NCBI GenBank assembly: GCA_033557465.1
Contig: JAWIIG010000039.1
Span: 1,426,001 to 1,490,000, forward strand
DNA length: 64,000 bases
DNA from: Ichthyophis bannanicus
Lineage: Eukaryota > Chordata > Amphibia > Gymnophiona > Ichthyophiidae
Direction of reading: 5' to 3'
Part shown: positions 62,516-64,000 of the stretch, one piece after another
Position numbering within the stretch: the stretch's first letter is position 1
How the letters are laid out: each line of letters opens with the position of its first letter
Position numbers and translations under genes: made by a program
Notes under the pieces: model-generated
What the model saw: the letters and a program-made list of their open reading frames with translations, nothing else
Databases searched by the model: none
Told to the model about the DNA's origin: nothing

Positions 62516-63973
62516 TCAGACCTCAAAGAGATTACGGAGGACTGCCTGTCCGAAAGCACTGTCCCTACGGGACTCCCTCTCGAGACAGTAATGGACCGCA
62601 AAAGTCTGGCTCGAAGACCAAGTAGCGGCCCGGCAGATGTCTGCCAGCGGAACAGAGCGGAGGTAAGCCACTGACGTAGCCTTTGCCCGAACGCAATGAG
62701 CCGTGACTCGACTTTCTAAGGAGAGTCCGGCTGCCCCATAAGCCCAAGAGATACAGTCCGCAACCCAGATGGACAGAGTACGCTTGGAGACCGGGAGCCC
62801 CAATTTATTGGGGTCAAAAGACACAAAAAGCTGAGAAGCTTTACGGTGCTCCCGCGTACGGTCAAGGTAGAAGTTCAGAGCCCTTCTACAGTCCAGGGTA
62901 TGGAGGACCGTTTCAGCTCGGCTGGAGTGTGGTCTGGGAAAGAAGGTTGGAAGTACCACCTCCTGATTGATGTGAAAAGGGGAGACCACTTTTGGAAGAA
63001 ATTTAGGGTGAGTCCGTAGGACTACCCTATTTTTGTAGAACCGAGTGTAAGGGGGATCAGACACGAGGGCCTGCAATTCACTTACGCGTCTAGCGGAAGT
63101 GAGGGCTATCAAGAACAGTGTTTTCCAAGACAGAAAACTGAGAGAACAGGTAGCCATAGGTTCAAAAGGCGGACAGGTGATCCGCTGCAACACCACATTC
63201 AGGTCCCAGTCAGGCGCTGGCGGGCGGAGAGGTGGTTTAAGGAGAAGGAGACCTCGGAGAAACCTCGCTACGAGAGGGTCATTGGAGAGAGGTCTGCCGT
63301 CCACTGGCACATGATGTGCTGAAAGAGCACTGAGGTGAACTTTGACGGAGTTGGACTTAAGTCCCAAATTAGAGAGGTGCAGCAAGTACTGCAAGATCAC
63401 CGACAACGGGCAGGAGAAGGGATCCTGAGACTGTTGGGTACACCAGACTGCAAAGCGACGCCATTTAAGGGCGTAGCATTTGCGGGTAGAAGGCCGTCGC
63501 GAAGCCAAGACGACCTCCTCCACCTCCGCTGGCAGGAGAAGGGGAGCAAGGACTACCCTCTCAGCAGCCAGGCCATGAGGTTGAGAGACCTGAGGTTGGG
63601 GTGCAGGAGGGACCCCTGATCCTGAGTGAGGAGATCCGGTTGTACCCCCAGAGGGATTGGATCCTCCACCGCCAGTTGCAGCAGGAGCGGAAACCACGGC
63701 TGCCTGGGCCAGCGAGGGGCCACCAGGATCATGAAGGCTTTGTCTCGGAGAACCTTGAAAAGAGTCCGAGAGACTAGCGGGATGGGAGGGAACGCATACA
63801 GAAGGCTCCCCGACCATGAGATCAGAAAGGCGTCCGCCGCAACCCGAAGGGGGTGTGGCAGACGAGAGCAGAAGCGAGGAAGCTGCCGGTTGCGAGGACT
63901 GGCAAAGAGATCCATCGTGGGGAGGCCCCACTTGAGGAAGAGCTTCTGAACTGCCAAGGGATCCAGACGCCAC
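62516..63973 (-). CDS. DIRS #4 tyrosine recombinase ORF, truncated by window end
   Basis: An open frame with the complete recombinase core: RRPSTRKCYALKWRRF, SARRVSELQAL, TAHCVRAKA and FAVHYCLERES, then a stop at 62516-62518. The N-terminal part in the register overlapping the RT is open up to the window edge, as in DIRS #1. The listed start is only the first start-like codon inside the window. Confidence 0.88.
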   Translation of the reverse strand: MASGSLGSSEALPQVGPPHDGSLCQSSQPAASSLLLSSATPPSGCGGRLSDLMVGEPSVCVPSHPASLSDSFQGSPRQSLHDPGGPSLAQAAVVSAPAATGGGGSNPSGGTTGSPHSGSGVPPAPQPQVSQPHGLAAERVVLAPLLLPAEVEEVVLASRRPSTRKCYALKWRRFAVWCTQQSQDPFSCPLSVILQYLLHLSNLGLKSNSVKVHLSALSAHHVPVDGRPLSNDPLVARFLRGLLLLKPPLRPPAPDWDLNVVLQRITCPPFEPMATCSLSFLSWKTLFLIALTSARRVSELQALVSDPPYTRFYKNRVVLRTHPKFLPKVVSPFHINQEVVLPTFFPRPHSSRAETVLHTLDCRRALNFYLDRTREHRKASQLFVSFDPNKLGLPVSKRTLSIWVADCISWAYGAAGLSLESRVTAHCVRAKATSVAYLRSVPLADICRAATWSSSQTFAVHYCLERESRRDSAFGQAVLRNLFEV

Positions 63974-64000
63974 TCGTGCGGCTGGAGGACCCTGCTGAGT
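63553..64000 (-). CDS. DIRS #4 RT-RNase H distal part, truncated by window end
   Basis: The C-terminal part of the RT-RNase H gene (KLFLKWGLPTMDLFAS, RTLFKVLRDKAFMIL, SLNLMAWLLRG), ending at 63553, overlaps the recombinase ORF in another register. The catalytic RT and RNase H parts lie beyond the window. Confidence 0.85.
   Translation of the reverse strand, partial: LSRVLQPHEWRLDPLAVQKLFLKWGLPTMDLFASPRNRQLPRFCSRLPHPLRVAADAFLISWSGSLLYAFPPIPLVSRTLFKVLRDKAFMILVAPRWPRQPWFPLLLQLAVEDPIPLGVQPDLLTQDQGSLLHPNLRSLNLMAWLLRG

Larger units (their letters stand above)
62009..64000 (-). mobile_element. DIRS #4, left part, runs off window
   Basis: The left terminus (AGCGTAGTTACTCACCTG) is at about 62009. 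An inverted-repeat arm, an internal complementary region (62281-62379), the recombinase and the distal RT region follow, colinear with DIRS #1 from 53249 and only slightly diverged by eye. Its gag and right end lie beyond 64000. Confidence 0.92.

Noticed and set aside
1..64000. Host protein-coding exons
   Set aside because: No frame outside the elements showed a recognisable domain or splice-flanked exon series. All homology I could recognise belongs to mobile elements.

Overview
This window looks like intergenic DNA from a large, transposon-rich vertebrate genome. The mix of DIRS tyrosine-recombinase retrotransposons, several CR1 subfamilies, L1, L2 and RTE LINEs, CORE-type SINEs and a gammaretrovirus-like ERV fits an amphibian (caecilian or salamander) best. 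A non-avian reptile is possible; this is inference. I see no host protein-coding gene, tRNA, rRNA or CRISPR. Nearly every long reading frame is a piece of a mobile element, and most are broken.

Layout. 1-4977: an L1 (family 'L1-A') on the minus strand, with its 3' end outside the window and an RTE tail inserted in it. 4978-8171: a CR1-A 3' end split by an L2. 8247-11318: CR1-B, minus. 11319-12520: an LTR-like stretch and unassigned DNA. 12515-15013: a CR1 scrap, an L2 tail and an L2-B element. 15015-18000: a decayed DIRS (#3) with CR1 and L2 debris in it. 18320-61410: one old CR1 ORF1 ('CR1-C', minus) blown apart by four successive insertions. These are DIRS #2 (18717-29995, itself holding a CR1-A that holds an LTR), a CR1-B (30017-32864, holding a CR1-A and an inverted CR1-B), an ORF1-only L1 ('L1-B', 33053-45266) and an ERV (45509-61406). 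L1-B contains a CR1-B, which contains a full-length L1-A, which contains a CR1-B fragment. The ERV contains a SINE in gag and DIRS #1 in env. 61411-62008: unassigned. 62009-64000: the start of DIRS #4.

The insertions can be ordered from target-site duplications that I could read directly: 12 bp for L1-A, 16 bp for L1-B, 6 bp for CR1-B, 4 bp for the ERV, 5 bp for the SINE. The youngest events are DIRS #1 and #4, which resemble each other closely. DIRS #1 has long open frames and only one nonsense codon seen in gag. The ERV LTRs differ by roughly 9 substitutions and 3 indels by eye over about 640 bp. The most notable signals are the exploded CR1-C, the co-variation of the DIRS internal complementary region with its own termini, a stop-free frame overlapping the DIRS RT that stays open in a diverged copy, and an ORF1-only L1. 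All family names with letters (A, B, C) are local labels used only here.
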